Positions 50,047 to 59,087 of a stretch of DNA of 64,000 nt are shown one piece after another. The stretch lies in the NCBI RefSeq assembly GCF_026898095.1, contig NZ_CP114015.1:1984001-2048000 (forward strand), read 5' to 3'. A program made the position numbers and the translations under genes. The DNA comes from Arthrobacter sp. ATA002. Its GTDB lineage: Bacteria > Actinomycetota > Actinomycetes > Actinomycetales > Micrococcaceae. The first letter of the stretch is position 1. Each line of letters starts with the position of its first letter. The notes under the pieces are model-generated. The model worked only from the letters and a program-made list of their open reading frames with translations. It had not been told where the DNA came from and searched no databases.

Positions 50047-51690
50047 TTGAACGTCCAACCCCCTGCTGCCGCCCCGCAGCTGACGCTTTACCGCAACGGG
50101 TCCGTCTACAGCGCCGCAGATCCGTTTGCCACGGCCATGCTGGTGGAGGGGGACACTGTGGCGTGGGTCGGCTCGGAGCACGCGGCAACCTCCCTCCAGG
50201 ATGCACGGATGACGGTCGTGGATCTGCAGGGCGCCTTGATTACTCCAGGTTTCGTGGACGGGCACGCCCACGTCACCGAAACCGGAGCCGCGCTGTCCTC
50301 CCTCAACCTGAGCACTGCCTCGTCATTGGCCGAGCTCCTCGAGCTGGTGGCGAAGGCAGCCAACGGCACGGAGGGACTCATTTCGGGATACGGATGGGAT
50401 GAGTCATCCTGGCCCGAACGCCGGGTGCCCACAGCTGCGGAACTCGACGCCGCTTCCGGTTTCCGCCCTGTCTATCTGGCCCGGACCGACGTCCACTGCG
50501 CCGCCGTATCCGGAACCCTGGCCGCCGCCCTGAAGCTGGCGGAGCACGACGGCTGGGATGACGGGTTCGTGGTGCGTTCGGCCCACACCGCGGCCCGCAC
50601 GGCGTCCCGGTCCCTGGACCTGGCCCAGCGCTCCCGCTACCAGCAGGCAGCCCTGAAGCACGCTGCCGGTCACGGCATCGTCGCGGTCACCGAAATGGCT
50701 GCGCCGCACCTCTCCCCGGTTGAGGACCTGCGCCAGCTCATGGGACTGGAAGGCTCGCTGGGAGACACACCGCTCCCGCAAATCCTGCCCTATTGGGGGC
50801 AGCTGGTTCAGACCGAGGCGGAACTGGCCGACGCCACGGCACCCTTTGAGGGCAGGCTGATCGGTCTGGCCGGTGACTTGAACATGGACGGGTCGCTGGG
50901 GGCCCGGACCGCGGCCCTGCGCGCTCCATACACCGATGCTCCGGACACCAGCGGGACCCTGTACTTGAGCGGCGAGCAGGCCGGCCGGCACCTGGAACTG
51001 GTAACCCGTGCCGGGCTCCAGGGCGGTTTCCACGTGATCGGCGACGCCGGCCTGGACACGGTCCTTGCCGGCCTGCGGATAGCTGCCGAAGCCGTGGGCG
51101 AGGACCGCATCCGGGCCGCCCACCACCGTATGGAACACCTCGAACTGGCCGACGACGGCGCTGTCGCCGAACTGGTCCGGTTCGGGGCTGTCGCCAGCAT
51201 GCAGCCCGGGTTTGACAGTGCCTGGGGTGGCCCCGGCGGCCTCTACGAGCAGCGGCTGGGAGAGCGCAGCGGGGCCATGAACAGGTACGCGTCCCTGCTC
51301 TCGGCCGGCGTGATGGTGGCCCTGGGATCCGATTCGCCGGTGATTCCTATGACACCCTGGTCCGCGGTCCGCGCTGCCGTCTCCCATTCGAATCCTGCCG
51401 AACGGATTTCCGCCCGTGCCGCCTTTATCGGGCACACCCGCGCTGGCTGGCGGGCCGCCGGGGCCGGGAACTTCATGCTCGGCCAGCTCGCTCCCGGTGC
51501 CCCTGCCTCGTACGCGGTGTGGGAAGTCGAGGAACTGATGGTGCAGACCCCCGAGGCCAAGGGGGCTGCCTGGAGCACGGATCCGCGGGCCGGAACCCCG
51601 CTGCTTCCGGCCCTGGACACGGGGCATGAGCCCCGTTGCCTGCTGACCGTCCACGACGGTGTCGAACTCTACCGGGCGGTAGGTTTCTAG
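50047..51690 (+). CDS. Amidohydrolase family protein (YtcJ-like, Amidohydro_3)
   Basis: Metal-dependent hydrolase, 547 residues. The TTG at 50047 follows AGGTGAG. N-terminal beta part (LYRNGSVYSAADPFATAMLVEGDTVAWVG), metal motif GFVDGHAHVTETG (HxH, about residue 75), SGYGWDESSWPERRVPT typical of YtcJ, GLAGDLNMDGSLGARTA, HVIGDAGLDTVLAGLR (metal His), RAAHHRMEHLEL, and MVALGSDSPVIPMTPW (final Asp). The family includes exoenzyme-like N-substituted formamide deformylases; the true substrate cannot be read. It appears monocistronic. Confidence 0.9.
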   Translation: MNVQPPAAAPQLTLYRNGSVYSAADPFATAMLVEGDTVAWVGSEHAATSLQDARMTVVDLQGALITPGFVDGHAHVTETGAALSSLNLSTASSLAELLELVAKAANGTEGLISGYGWDESSWPERRVPTAAELDAASGFRPVYLARTDVHCAAVSGTLAAALKLAEHDGWDDGFVVRSAHTAARTASRSLDLAQRSRYQQAALKHAAGHGIVAVTEMAAPHLSPVEDLRQLMGLEGSLGDTPLPQILPYWGQLVQTEAELADATAPFEGRLIGLAGDLNMDGSLGARTAALRAPYTDAPDTSGTLYLSGEQAGRHLELVTRAGLQGGFHVIGDAGLDTVLAGLRIAAEAVGEDRIRAAHHRMEHLELADDGAVAELVRFGAVASMQPGFDSAWGGPGGLYEQRLGERSGAMNRYASLLSAGVMVALGSDSPVIPMTPWSAVRAAVSHSNPAERISARAAFIGHTRAGWRAAGAGNFMLGQLAPGAPASYAVWEVEELMVQTPEAKGAAWSTDPRAGTPLLPALDTGHEPRCLLTVHDGVELYRAVGF

Positions 51691-51767
51691 CGCAGAGAGC
51701 AGTTCTGCCGGCTCGGTTTTGCCTGCCTGACCTGCAAAGACGAGGAACGGCCCTAGTCAGGGACTTA

Positions 51768-51795
51768 TTGACACATTCCCGACAGCACGTAGGCT
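51768..51795 (+). promoter_or_regulatory. Strong promoter of the candidate RNA gene
   Basis: TTGACA (51768-51773), 16-bp spacer, TAGGCT (51790-51795). Both hexamers are close to actinobacterial housekeeping consensus. Transcription would start near 51802, with no nearby start codon in a good frame. Confidence 0.65.
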
Positions 51796-51801
51796 AGGGG
51801 A

Positions 51802-52067
51802 ATCGCAGGCGGTGTTCGGGGAACCGAATCCGCTGCGCCGGAAAGAATCAGCACACCGCGCGCTGAGCCGTTCGCGTACTCAGAGGCGGAGGCCAGGTAT
51901 GAACCAGGTACCAGGCACGCAGTGCGCACCAGGGCAGGCTTGACCGTCAGTAGAAAACAGTCCCGGCTTAGGCCGGTTCTGGCCCGAAGGCGGAAGAGCC
52001 TGCCCTTGTGTGCGGCGGATGAGTACTCGGACGCCGGGCCGGGGTCGCTGCGCCCGCGCGGCATTTT
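51802..52067 (+). ncRNA. Candidate structured non-coding RNA, about 265 nt
   Basis: The 504-bp gap between the amidohydrolase and mannosyltransferase genes holds no convincing open frame but has RNA-gene features. A strong promoter stands at its left edge. Near the 5' end is a hairpin with nested stems GCGG/CCGC and TTCGG/CCGAA on a GGAA loop (51809-51833). A long-range stem GGGCAGGC/GCCTGCCC (51932-51939 with 51998-52005) encloses a CCGGC/GCCGG hairpin. GTACTC near 51876 can pair with GAGTAC at 52021. An imperfect hairpin with TTTT ends it. Motifs of RNase P RNA, tmRNA and SRP RNA are absent. A 6S-like or Ms1-like role is conceivable by size but unproven; a long 5' leader of the next gene is the alternative. 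Confidence 0.5.
52033..52067 (+). terminator. Probable terminator of the candidate RNA
   Basis: An imperfect GC-rich hairpin (GCCGGGCCGGGG with CCCGCGCGGC; one mismatch and a bulge) is followed by ATTTTG. Confidence 0.45.
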
Positions 52068-52117
52068 GTGTGACCGGCACAGCACGTGAGCTGGGCATCG
52101 CCGGAGACCTCCTCCCA

Positions 52118-52123
52118 TATACT
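52118..52123 (+). promoter_or_regulatory. Possible -10 box of the mannosyltransferase gene
   Basis: TATACT lies 71 nt before the GTG, within CCCATATACTGGG. No good -35 is seen. Confidence 0.3.
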
Positions 52124-52194
52124 GGGAAGTCTTGCCGGGGTGCCCACCCCACAGGCTGCGTCTGCGCAGCCTATCCCGAATGAAAGGCGAATGC

Positions 52195-52922
52195 GTGCGC
52201 GTCCTGACCATCATCCCGACCTACAACGAGATCGAATCCCTCCCCAAGACGCTTCAGCGGCTGCGGACGGCGGTGCCCGACTCGGATGTTCTGATCGCGG
52301 ACGATAACAGCCCGGACGGCACCGGCGCCTACGCCGACGGGATCGCCGCCGCTGACCCGCGCGTCCACGTGCTGCACCGCAAAGGCAAGGAGGGGCTGGG
52401 AGCGGCGTACATCGCCGGTTTCCGCTGGGGGCTGGAGCGTGACTATGACGTCCTCGTCGAAATGGATGCTGACGGTTCCCACAAGCCCGAGCAGCTTCCC
52501 CTGCTCCTGGAAGCAGTGGAAGCCGGTGCAGACCTGGTCATTGGCTCCCGCTGGGTATCCGGCGGATCGGTCGTGAACTGGCCCTGCACCGCAAGATCCT
52601 GTCCCGGGGCGGAAGCCTGTACTCGCGCCTGATGCTCGGCATCGGCGTCCGCGACATCACGGCCGGCTACCGCGCCTTCCGGCGCACCACACTCGAAAAG
52701 CTGGACCTCAGTGCCGTTGAATCGGTGGGATACGGCTTCCAAGTGGACATGACCTTCCGTGTCGCCCGCCTGGGGCTGTCGATCCGCGAAGTCCCCATTA
52801 CCTTTGTCGAACGCGAGTTCGGTGCGTCCAAGATGAGCGGCAACATCGTCTTTGAAGCGATGGCCAATGTCACTAAGTGGGGACTGGCCGCGCGCTGGAA
52901 GAAACTGACCCGGCGCGGCTAG
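52195..52922 (+). CDS. Polyprenol-phosphate mannosyltransferase (Ppm1/DPM1-like), frameshifted
   Basis: GT2 glycosyltransferase transferring mannose from GDP-mannose to polyprenyl phosphate, the donor for lipoglycans and O-mannosylation. About 242 residues after correction, soluble DPM1-like form without C-terminal membrane domain. The GTG at 52195 follows GAAAGG. Seen: [37 protein letters not shown], metal motif [56 protein letters not shown], and [17 protein letters not shown]. One C is missing at 52582-52584; restoring it gives [21 protein letters not shown]. Confidence 0.9.
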
Positions 52923-52940
52923 CCCCGGCTGAACGACGAA

Positions 52941-52976
52941 GGAGGGCGGATGCCGTACGGCATCCGCCCTCCTTTT
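52941..52976 (+). terminator. Strong terminator after the mannosyltransferase gene
   Basis: A perfect 32-bp palindrome (52941-52972) centred on GTAC is followed by TTTTATTG. It separates the gene from convergent rbpA and may serve both. Confidence 0.85.
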
Positions 52977-53030
52977 ATTGTTTAGTGCCCCACTGCGCGG
53001 GCCCCGATGACCGGGGCGCGCGGGAAAGTG

Positions 53031-53384
53031 CTACTTGGAAGCTGAAGTACGTTCCCCGCGCCGTTCCCGCAGGATGGTGAGCCGGTCCTGGAGGATCGTC
53101 TCCAGCTCGTCGATGCTGCGCCGTTCCAGCAACATGTCCCAGTGCGTGCGCACCGGCTTGTCATTGCTGGTGTCGGGCTTCTCGCCGTCAACCAGGAGGG
53201 CTTCCTTGCCGGTCTTGGATACCCAGACCGGAGGAACGTCGGCCTCGGCAGCGAACGTCACGAAAACCCGTTCACCGTCCTCGCAGCGGTATTCCACCCG
53301 CTGGCGGGGAGCCGGCTCGACACCGGATTCAGTCTCCATGCTCTGCGCGCCGAGGCGCATACCCCGCAGGCTGCGATCGCTCAT
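53031..53384 (-). CDS. rbpA: RNA polymerase-binding protein RbpA
   Basis: Actinobacterial transcription factor that stabilises the sigma-RNAP complex and open promoter. 117 residues. N-terminal tail (SDRSLRGMRLGAQSMETESGV), RbpA core domain (RVEYRCEDGERVFVTFAAEADVPPVWVSKTGKEALL), basic linker (KPVRTHWDMLLERR) and sigma-interaction helices (SIDELETILQDRLTILRERRG). The core-domain zinc Cys pattern is reduced to a single Cys, as in some members. GAGGGAGAAA precedes the ATG. A SigR/SigH-type promoter lies upstream. Confidence 0.96.
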   Translation of the reverse strand: MSDRSLRGMRLGAQSMETESGVEPAPRQRVEYRCEDGERVFVTFAAEADVPPVWVSKTGKEALLVDGEKPDTSNDKPVRTHWDMLLERRSIDELETILQDRLTILRERRGERTSASK

Positions 53385-53462
53385 CTTTTCTCCCTCTTCA
53401 GTCCGAAGGATCCCGGGGGATCCGTCTGTAGTGCTGGTGGTGCCGTTCCGCCCACTGATGTC

Positions 53463-53488
53463 AACGCCGGTTCAGCGCCAAATGTTCC
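53463..53488 (-). promoter_or_regulatory. SigR/SigH-type promoter of rbpA
   Basis: On the minus strand GGAAC (53488-53484), an 18-bp spacer and GTT (53465-53463). This equals the thiol-stress sigma (SigR/SigH) consensus GGAAT/C-N18-GTT. It lies about 79 bp before the rbpA ATG. rbpA is a known SigR target in Streptomyces. Confidence 0.6.
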
Positions 53489-53549
53489 GGTGCGGCGTCC
53501 GCGCCCGTTTTCAGCGGTCCGCTCCGGGGCAGACCCCGGCAAACAACCA

Positions 53550-53555
53550 ATTATA
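53550..53555 (-). promoter_or_regulatory. Possible second -10 box for rbpA
   Basis: A perfect minus-strand TATAAT within the rbpA upstream region, but without a recognisable -35 at 16-18 bp. Confidence 0.3.
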
Positions 53556-53608
53556 CCGGCCCTGACAACCCGTGCGGACCAGCACCCCGCGGATCAGCGC
53601 TTCCAGCC

Positions 53609-54652
53609 CTAGGCGTCGGGGGAGTCAGCCAGCGTCGGCCCGGCTGGTGCTGCAGCCGCCGGTGCCTTGGCCGGTCCTGATCCCTTGGCCGGCACCGATC
53701 CGTTGGCCGGTGTCGATCCGCTGCCCGCCGGTGTGCCGGACGGGCTGCCGTTGGCGGAGGGCATGTCGGGAACGTAGTTCCCCAACGCGCTCCCCACACC
53801 CTTGAGGGCTTCCCCAAGCTCGCTGGGTATGATCCACATCTTGTTCGATGTTCCCTCGGCCAGCTTCGGCAGCGTCTGCAGGTACTGGTACGCCAGCAGT
53901 TTCTGGTCCGGATTTCCCTTGTGAATAGCTTCGAACACCTTGGCGATTGCCTGCGACTCACCGTCAGCGCGCAGGATGTCGGCCTTGGCGTCACCCTCGG
54001 CGGCAAGGATGGCAGCCTGGCGGCGGCCTTCCGCGTTCAGGATCTGGGCCTGCTTGGTGCCCTCGGCCGTCAGGATGGTGGCACGGCGTTCGCGCTCGGC
54101 ACGCATCTGCTTTTCCATGGAGTCCTGGATCGACAGGGGCGGTTCAATGGCCTTCAGCTCGACCCGTGACACCCGGATGCCCCACCGGCCGGTGGCTTCG
54201 TCCAGGACGCCGCGCAGCTGGCCGTTGATGCGGTCGCGGGAGGTCAGGGCTTCTTCGAGGTTCAGCCCGCCGACCACGTTTCGCAGCGTGGTGGTGGTCA
54301 GCTGCTCGACGGCGTGGATGTAGTTCGCGATTTCATACGTCGCGGCACGGGGGTCGGTGACCTGGAAGTACACCACCGTGTCGATCGACACCACAAGGCT
54401 GTCTTCAGTAATGACCTGCTGCGGCGGGAAGGAGACCACCTGTTCACGGAGGTCCAGCAACGGCAGCAGCCGGTCCACGAACGGAATAAGAATGGTTAGG
54501 CCCGGATTGAGCGTGCGCTGGTACTTACCCAGCCGTTCAACGACGCCCGCGCGGGCCTGCGGGATGATCTTGACCGATTTCACCAGAATGACCAAGACAA
54601 AAATTATCAGGACAGCCAGAATGATGATGAGGCCGGTAGCTCCGGAACTCAT
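53609..54652 (-). CDS. SPFH domain/Band 7 (stomatin-like) protein
   Basis: Membrane-anchored scaffold, 347 residues. One N-terminal transmembrane helix (GLIIILAVLIIFVLVILV, about 7-24), then the SPFH domain (IIPQARAGVVERLGKYQRTLNPGLTILIPFVDR, VSIDTVVYFQVTDPRAATYEIANY) and a long Glu/Ala/Arg coiled coil (ERERRATILTAEGTKQAQILNAEGRRQAAILAAEGDAKA). The C-terminus is a low-complexity Pro/Ala/Gly/Ser tail after about residue 290. It forms a two-gene unit with NfeD upstream (102 bp), the classic partner of slipin-type proteins. Confidence 0.93.
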   Translation of the reverse strand: MSSGATGLIIILAVLIIFVLVILVKSVKIIPQARAGVVERLGKYQRTLNPGLTILIPFVDRLLPLLDLREQVVSFPPQQVITEDSLVVSIDTVVYFQVTDPRAATYEIANYIHAVEQLTTTTLRNVVGGLNLEEALTSRDRINGQLRGVLDEATGRWGIRVSRVELKAIEPPLSIQDSMEKQMRAERERRATILTAEGTKQAQILNAEGRRQAAILAAEGDAKADILRADGESQAIAKVFEAIHKGNPDQKLLAYQYLQTLPKLAEGTSNKMWIIPSELGEALKGVGSALGNYVPDMPSANGSPSGTPAGSGSTPANGSVPAKGSGPAKAPAAAAPAGPTLADSPDA

Positions 54653-54754
54653 GTTCCCCCTTCAGGTTTTGGCAGGCCCGTCCGGGCCCGGCCGTGTTCT
54701 GTGCCGGCGGCGGCTGCCCCCGGTCGTTGGCCGCCGTCGCCGGCGGTGGGTCTG

Positions 54755-55282
54755 TCAGCGCTGGTCGCTCTCCCGCCCATCAGCCCATCCCTCCGACGGA
54801 CGGGGGTCTGACGAATGGGCCCCTGCGGGTGCCGGCACGACGACGGCGGTTGCGCCGTCGATCCGGGTAACCAGGGCGGGCGCTCCCGCAGTGAGGCTGG
54901 AGCCGTCCGGTGTCCGTGCCGTCCAAATGTCTCCGCCTATCTTCACGGTTCCCGTGGTGCCGCTGACGGCTTCCAGGGCCAGGGCAGGTTCGCCGATCAG
55001 GCGTTCCACGTTGGACCGCTGGTCCCGCGGGCCGCGTTCCAGGTGCTTTAAGGCTATCGGGCGCACCAGCACGATCATGAGCAGCGCCACGATGCAGAAA
55101 ACGACCACCTGCAGGAACAGCGGTGCGCCGAAGAGTGCCGCGAGCATGGCCCCCAGGGCGCCCACGGACAGCATCGCGAAGAAAAGGTCCAGGGTCAGTG
55201 TTTCGACGGCGGCCAGTCCCAGGAAGAGTACGAGCCAGACGGCCCATCCGTAGTCAAGCAGCCATTGGTATACGTCCTGCAT
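54755..55282 (-). CDS. NfeD family protein
   Basis: Short NfeD1b-type membrane protein, 175 residues from the ATG at 55282 (AAGGGAA eight bases upstream). An in-frame ATG at 55378 would add a Ser/Thr-rich stretch with no hydrophobic character and is less likely. Three to four hydrophobic helices (WAVWLVLFLGLAAVETLTLDLFFAML, LFLQVVVFCIVALLMIVLVRP) precede a C-terminal OB-fold domain (GEPALALEAVSGTTGTVKIGGDIWTART). It works with the adjacent SPFH protein, probably in membrane-domain organisation. Confidence 0.9.
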   Translation of the reverse strand: MQDVYQWLLDYGWAVWLVLFLGLAAVETLTLDLFFAMLSVGALGAMLAALFGAPLFLQVVVFCIVALLMIVLVRPIALKHLERGPRDQRSNVERLIGEPALALEAVSGTTGTVKIGGDIWTARTPDGSSLTAGAPALVTRIDGATAVVVPAPAGAHSSDPRPSEGWADGRESDQR

Positions 55283-55450
55283 GTGGGTTCCCTTCGGCTC
55301 CGCCGGCAAGGGACGGCGGGCGGTTGTGCGGGCGGTGTTGTCCATTGTGCCTGAAAAGGCGCCGGAGCTGTCACTCATACACTGTTGCCGACTATAACGT
55401 TTAGGCGCCTCTTTTCGTGCCCCACATCATACTCCGTGCTGCCGGGGGAG

Positions 55451-56296
55451 TCAGGCGGCGCGGAAGAGCTGCAGCGAAAATGCGGCCGTGACCGGGACCG
55501 TGCCGGTGATCGGTGCCAGTGACCGGGTGAGAGTTTCCGGGTTCAGGTGCCGGGCCGAGGGGCCCATGAGCGCTGCGTTGCGGATATCCGCGGCGGAGAG
55601 CTGCATCGGGTAGGTGCAGTGCCGGGTTTCGACCGGATGGAAATGCGCTGCCAGGGAGCCGTTGACCCGGGATTCTTTTCCCCGCCGATATCCAGCATGC
55701 CGGCGAGAGCGCGGATTTCCCTGAGGTGTTCCGGCTGGGGAGTGACCACGGCAAGACTGCCGCCGCGGGGGAGTACGCGGTGGAATTCAGCAGCGTTGCG
55801 GGGAGCAAAAACGTTCAGCACCGCGTCCACCGATGCATCGGCCAGCGGCAGGGCCGCCATACGTCCCATACCAGGCAGGCGGCCGCGGGCAGCGTCCGGC
55901 GGCGCGCCGCAGCGCGAACTTCGAAATGTCCAGCGCCACCGCAGCTGCGCCGGGCAGTTTTTCCGTGACGGCCTGCAGGTAATAGCCGGTGCCGGCGCCG
56001 GCGTCGAGCAGTGTCCGGGCCGCGGGGGCCGACGCTGCCACCAGCCCTGCCAGCTCCTGCGCCATGGGAAGGTAGTGGCCTGCTGCGAGGAAATCGGCGC
56101 GCGCCTGGACCATCTGAGCGGTGTCGGCCTGGAACTTCGTTCCGCTGCCGGTCAGCAGGTTGAAGTATCCCTGCCGGGCGGCGTCGTATCGGTGCCCCAG
56201 ACCGCAGGCGAGCGACGGGACACCTCCTGTTTCAGCGGCGGCGAGGGGATTCCGGCAGACAGGGCACAGCAGCAGCGGCAGGGGAGCGGGGGGCAT
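55451..56296 (-). CDS. RlmA-like 23S rRNA (guanine-N1)-methyltransferase, three frameshifts
   Basis: SAM-dependent methyltransferase, about 282 residues after correction. N-terminal zinc site LLCPVCRNPL...LACGLGHRYDAARQGYFNLL, SAM loop TLLDAGAGTGYYLQAV (about 88-103), then WDVWRPLPLADASVDAVLNVFAPRNAAEFHRVLPRGG and the C-terminal part ending SLQLFRAA at 55451. Missing bases near 55885, 55852 and 55677 scatter it over several frames; each correction restores family sequence. RlmA(II)-type members modify G748 and RlmA(I) G745, with effects on macrolide or viomycin sensitivity. Which site applies here is unknown. Confidence 0.85.
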
Positions 56297-56302
56297 CTTT
56301 CC

Positions 56303-56308
56303 ATCTTA
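56303..56308 (-). promoter_or_regulatory. Probable -10 box of the leaderless RlmA-like gene
   Basis: Minus-strand TAAGAT ends 6 nt before the ATG at 56296. Confidence 0.35.
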
Positions 56309-56345
56309 GGTGTGCCGCCTGCGCGGCCGGGAATTAAGCCGGTAG

Positions 56346-56351
56346 TAGGCT
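56346..56351 (+). promoter_or_regulatory. Probable -10 box of the leaderless S9 peptidase gene
   Basis: TAGGCT ends 7 nt before the GTG at 56359. It is back-to-back with the RlmA-like promoter. Confidence 0.4.
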
Positions 56352-56358
56352 CGGCTGG

Positions 56359-58397
56359 GTGAAACCATGTGACCTGAATCTCCTGCAGTCCGTCTCCGCT
56401 CCTACTATCCACCCGGACGGCACGCACGCCGTGGTGTCCGTAACCCGCCCCGACTTCGCCGCTGACGCCTACGTGGGCCAGCTGTGGACCGTTCCGCTGG
56501 CCGGCGCCGCCGCCCCGCGCCGCCTTACCCGGGGATTCGCCGACACCCAGCCGCGGTTCTCCCCGGACGGCACGGTCCTGGGGTTCCTGCGGTCCATGCC
56601 GGGCGGGAAACCGCAGCTGTATGCGGTACCCGCCGCCGGGGGTGAACCCGTCCAGCTGACCGACCGGAAAATGGGCGTGGGCGCCTTTAATTTCTCCCCG
56701 GATTCCGCGCAGCTGGTGTTTTCCTCGAGGATTCCGCAGCACGGCCGGTATGGAACGGTCGACGGCGTGGGTCCGGGGGCCGAGGATCCGAGACTGATCA
56801 GCACCTACAAGTACCGGGTTAACGGCGCGGGTTACACGGCCGACAAGCGGACACAGCTTTTCCTGCTCGACCTGCCGGCGCTGGACGCCGAGCCCTGGAT
56901 CGCTCCGGCTGGCCGGGCCGGGGAGCACACCGGCACTGAGCCCGTCAGCAGGGGCCGGTTCCCCGAGGCCCGCCAGCTGACCCATGCCGACGCCGACGCC
57001 GCCGCTCCGGTGTTCTCCGCCAACGGCAAGCAAATTCTCTTCACCGCCGCGCTTCACCAGGGTGCGGACGAGGACCTCGTGTCCGATGTGTACAGCGTTA
57101 GCCTGACCGGATCGGCGGCGCCCGAACGCCTAACCAACACGGGGAACCGGGAAGACATGCTCCTGGCCGCTTCCGAGCCGACTCCCAGCGCCGATGGAAA
57201 CTTGCTCTACTTCCTCGGGCAGGAACTCTCGGCTTCCGGCACGGACTTCGTGGCCCGCAATACGGCACTGTATGTCCTTCCGGCCGACGCGGCCGGAACG
57301 GCCCGGCGGCTGACCGATCCCGAGTCCATTGACCTCGCCGAAGGCGGCATCGTTGCCGGGGAGGGCTCGGCGGTCCTGGTCTTCAACCGCACCCGCGGTT
57401 CCGTGGAACTGCTGCAGGTGGATGCCGACGGCGCCCGGCAAACGCTGGTCCCGGGCCCGCGGGTGGTGCAGGGCGCGGCCGCGGCCGGCGGCGCCGTCGT
57501 CGTCAGCTATGCCGACGCCGCCACGGTGGGCGAGATTGCCGCAGTGGACGACGGCGGACTGCGGCGGCTTACTGACTTCTCGGGGCGGCTGCGGGCCGAA
57601 ACACGGGTGGCTCCGGTGCTGGAGGAAACGCACCCTTCCCGGACGAATATCCGGTGCACGGCTGGGTCATCCTCCCGGAGGGTGCCGGCCCGCACCCGGT
57701 GCTGCTGAATATCCACGGCGGCCCGTTCGCGCAGTTCGACTGCGCCTACTTCGACGAAGCGCAGGCCTACGCGGCGGCAGGCTACGCCGTCGTGCAGTGC
57801 AATCCGCGCGGCTCGGCCGGCTACGGGCAGGAACACGGCCGGATCATCAAGGAGTCGATGGGCACCCGGGACCTGGACGACGTTCTGGCCTTCCTGGACG
57901 GGGTGCTGCAGTTCCACCCGGAGCTGGACCGCCGCCGGCTGGGTGTTATGGGCGGCTCCTACGGCGGTTACCTCAGCGCCTGGACGACGGCGAACGACCA
58001 CCGGTTCACTGCTGCCATCGTGGAGCGCGGTTTCCTGGATCCGCTGTCATTCGTCGGATCCGCGGACATCGGCTGGTTCTTCGGCGCCGGGTACACCGGA
58101 ACCGATCCCGAGAAGGTGCTGGCCCAGAGCCCGATGGCCCGGGTGCGCGATGTCCGGACGCCCACGCTGGTGATCCATTCAGAGGAGGACCTGAGATGTC
58201 CCGTGGAGCAGGCCCAGCGTTACTACACCGGCCTGAAGCAGAACGGGGTTTCCGCTGAGCTGCTGCTGTTCCCGGGGGAGAACCACGAACTGTCCCGGGC
58301 CGGCACCCCGTGGCACCGGCGGCAGCGCTTCGAGCACATCCTGCGCTGGTGGGGGCAGTGGCTGCCGACGCCGGCTAATCCCGAAGCGGCAGCCTAG
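56359..58397 (+). CDS. S9 family (prolyl oligopeptidase/acylaminoacyl) peptidase, frameshifted
   Basis: Serine peptidase of about 679 residues after correction. The N-terminal beta-propeller (repeats such as PRFSPDGTVLGFLRS, FNFSPDSAQLVFSSRI, PVFSANGKQILFTA) gates access to the alpha/beta-hydrolase domain. Catalytic triad: Ser in GVMGGSYGGYLSAW, Asp in VIHSEEDLRCP, His in GENHELSR. The oxyanion region is LLNIHGGPFAQF. One C is missing at 57633-57635; restoring it gives ETHPFPDEYPVHGWVILPEGAG. No signal peptide, so probably a cytoplasmic oligopeptidase. Confidence 0.92.
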
Positions 58398-59020
58398 AAC
58401 CCCAGTGTGCGCCGGGCCTCGTCGACGGACGGCGAGGCCCAGCGGCGCAGGTATTCGGTGTTGCTGCACAGGGACCGGGTGAGGACCTTATCCACATAGA
58501 CGGTGCCGTGCAGGTGATCCGTTTCATGCTGCACGATGCGGGCCTGCCAGCCCTCGAAGCTCCGTTCCACAGCGGCGCCGTCCGCATCGGTGTACTTCAG
58601 CGCTGCGGAGCGGTAGCGGGGCACGACGCCCTGATAGCCGTTGAAGGAGAGGCAGCCCTCGAAGAACTCAGCGGTCCCGGTGCCGAGCGGTGTGCAGACG
58701 GGGTTGATTGCCGTGAAGAACGGCAGGGGATGGCGCTCCCTCATGTCACTGATCTCCGGGTCCGCATCGAACTGGTCCTCCAGGACCGCGACCTGCAGGG
58801 GAATGCCCAGCTGCGGTGCTGCCAGTCCCACGCCCGGAGCGGCGTGCATTACCCGGCGCATCAGCGCGATGAAGGCACTGAGCTCCGCCGGATTCAGCTG
58901 CCCGTCATAGGGCAGGGCCGGCTGGCGGAGGGCGGGATGGCCGAGCTGGACGATCGGCGGCATCTCCAGCTCGAGCAGCGGCAGGACGAGGTCGCGGATA
59001 CGGGTTGTTTCTGTGGGCAC
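58394..59020 (-). CDS. def: Peptide deformylase
   Basis: Removes the N-formyl group from nascent proteins (EC 3.5.1.88). 208 residues. All three motifs are intact: GVGLAAPQLG (about 63-72), EGCLSF with the metal Cys (about 118), and QHETDHLHG with two metal His and the catalytic Glu (about 162-170). It has an N-terminal extension of about 20 residues. The GTG at 59020 has no Shine-Dalgarno but a -10 box 6 nt upstream. It overlaps the S9 peptidase gene by 4 bp tail to tail. Confidence 0.95.
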   Translation of the reverse strand: MPTETTRIRDLVLPLLELEMPPIVQLGHPALRQPALPYDGQLNPAELSAFIALMRRVMHAAPGVGLAAPQLGIPLQVAVLEDQFDADPEISDMRERHPLPFFTAINPVCTPLGTGTAEFFEGCLSFNGYQGVVPRYRSAALKYTDADGAAVERSFEGWQARIVQHETDHLHGTVYVDKVLTRSLCSNTEYLRRWASPSVDEARRTLGF

Positions 59021-59026
59021 CGCCCT

Positions 59027-59032
59027 ATCCTA
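59027..59032 (-). promoter_or_regulatory. Probable -10 box of leaderless def
   Basis: Minus-strand TAGGAT ends 6 nt before the GTG at 59020. Confidence 0.4.
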
Positions 59033-59087
59033 AGTGCCTGCGGCCGTCCCGGCGCCGCCGACTGTTCTCAGGCGGTGACCGGGGCGG

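Noticed and set aside
51802..52067. RNase P RNA, tmRNA or SRP RNA in this gap
   Set aside because: No GAGGAAAGTCC-type P-protein core, no tRNA-like ends with a tag frame, and no GGAAGG-type SRP tetraloop region was found.
51765..52214. 149-codon minus-strand frame across the gap before the mannosyltransferase gene
   Set aside because: Composition is Arg/Ser/Pro-rich without domain features, it lacks a Shine-Dalgarno or -10 box, and it crosses the promoter and hairpins of the candidate RNA.
858..58397. Programmed ribosomal frameshifting as the cause of the broken genes
   Set aside because: The breaks are at unrelated positions in 20 genes without slippery heptamers or pseudoknots, and are best explained by missing bases in homopolymers.
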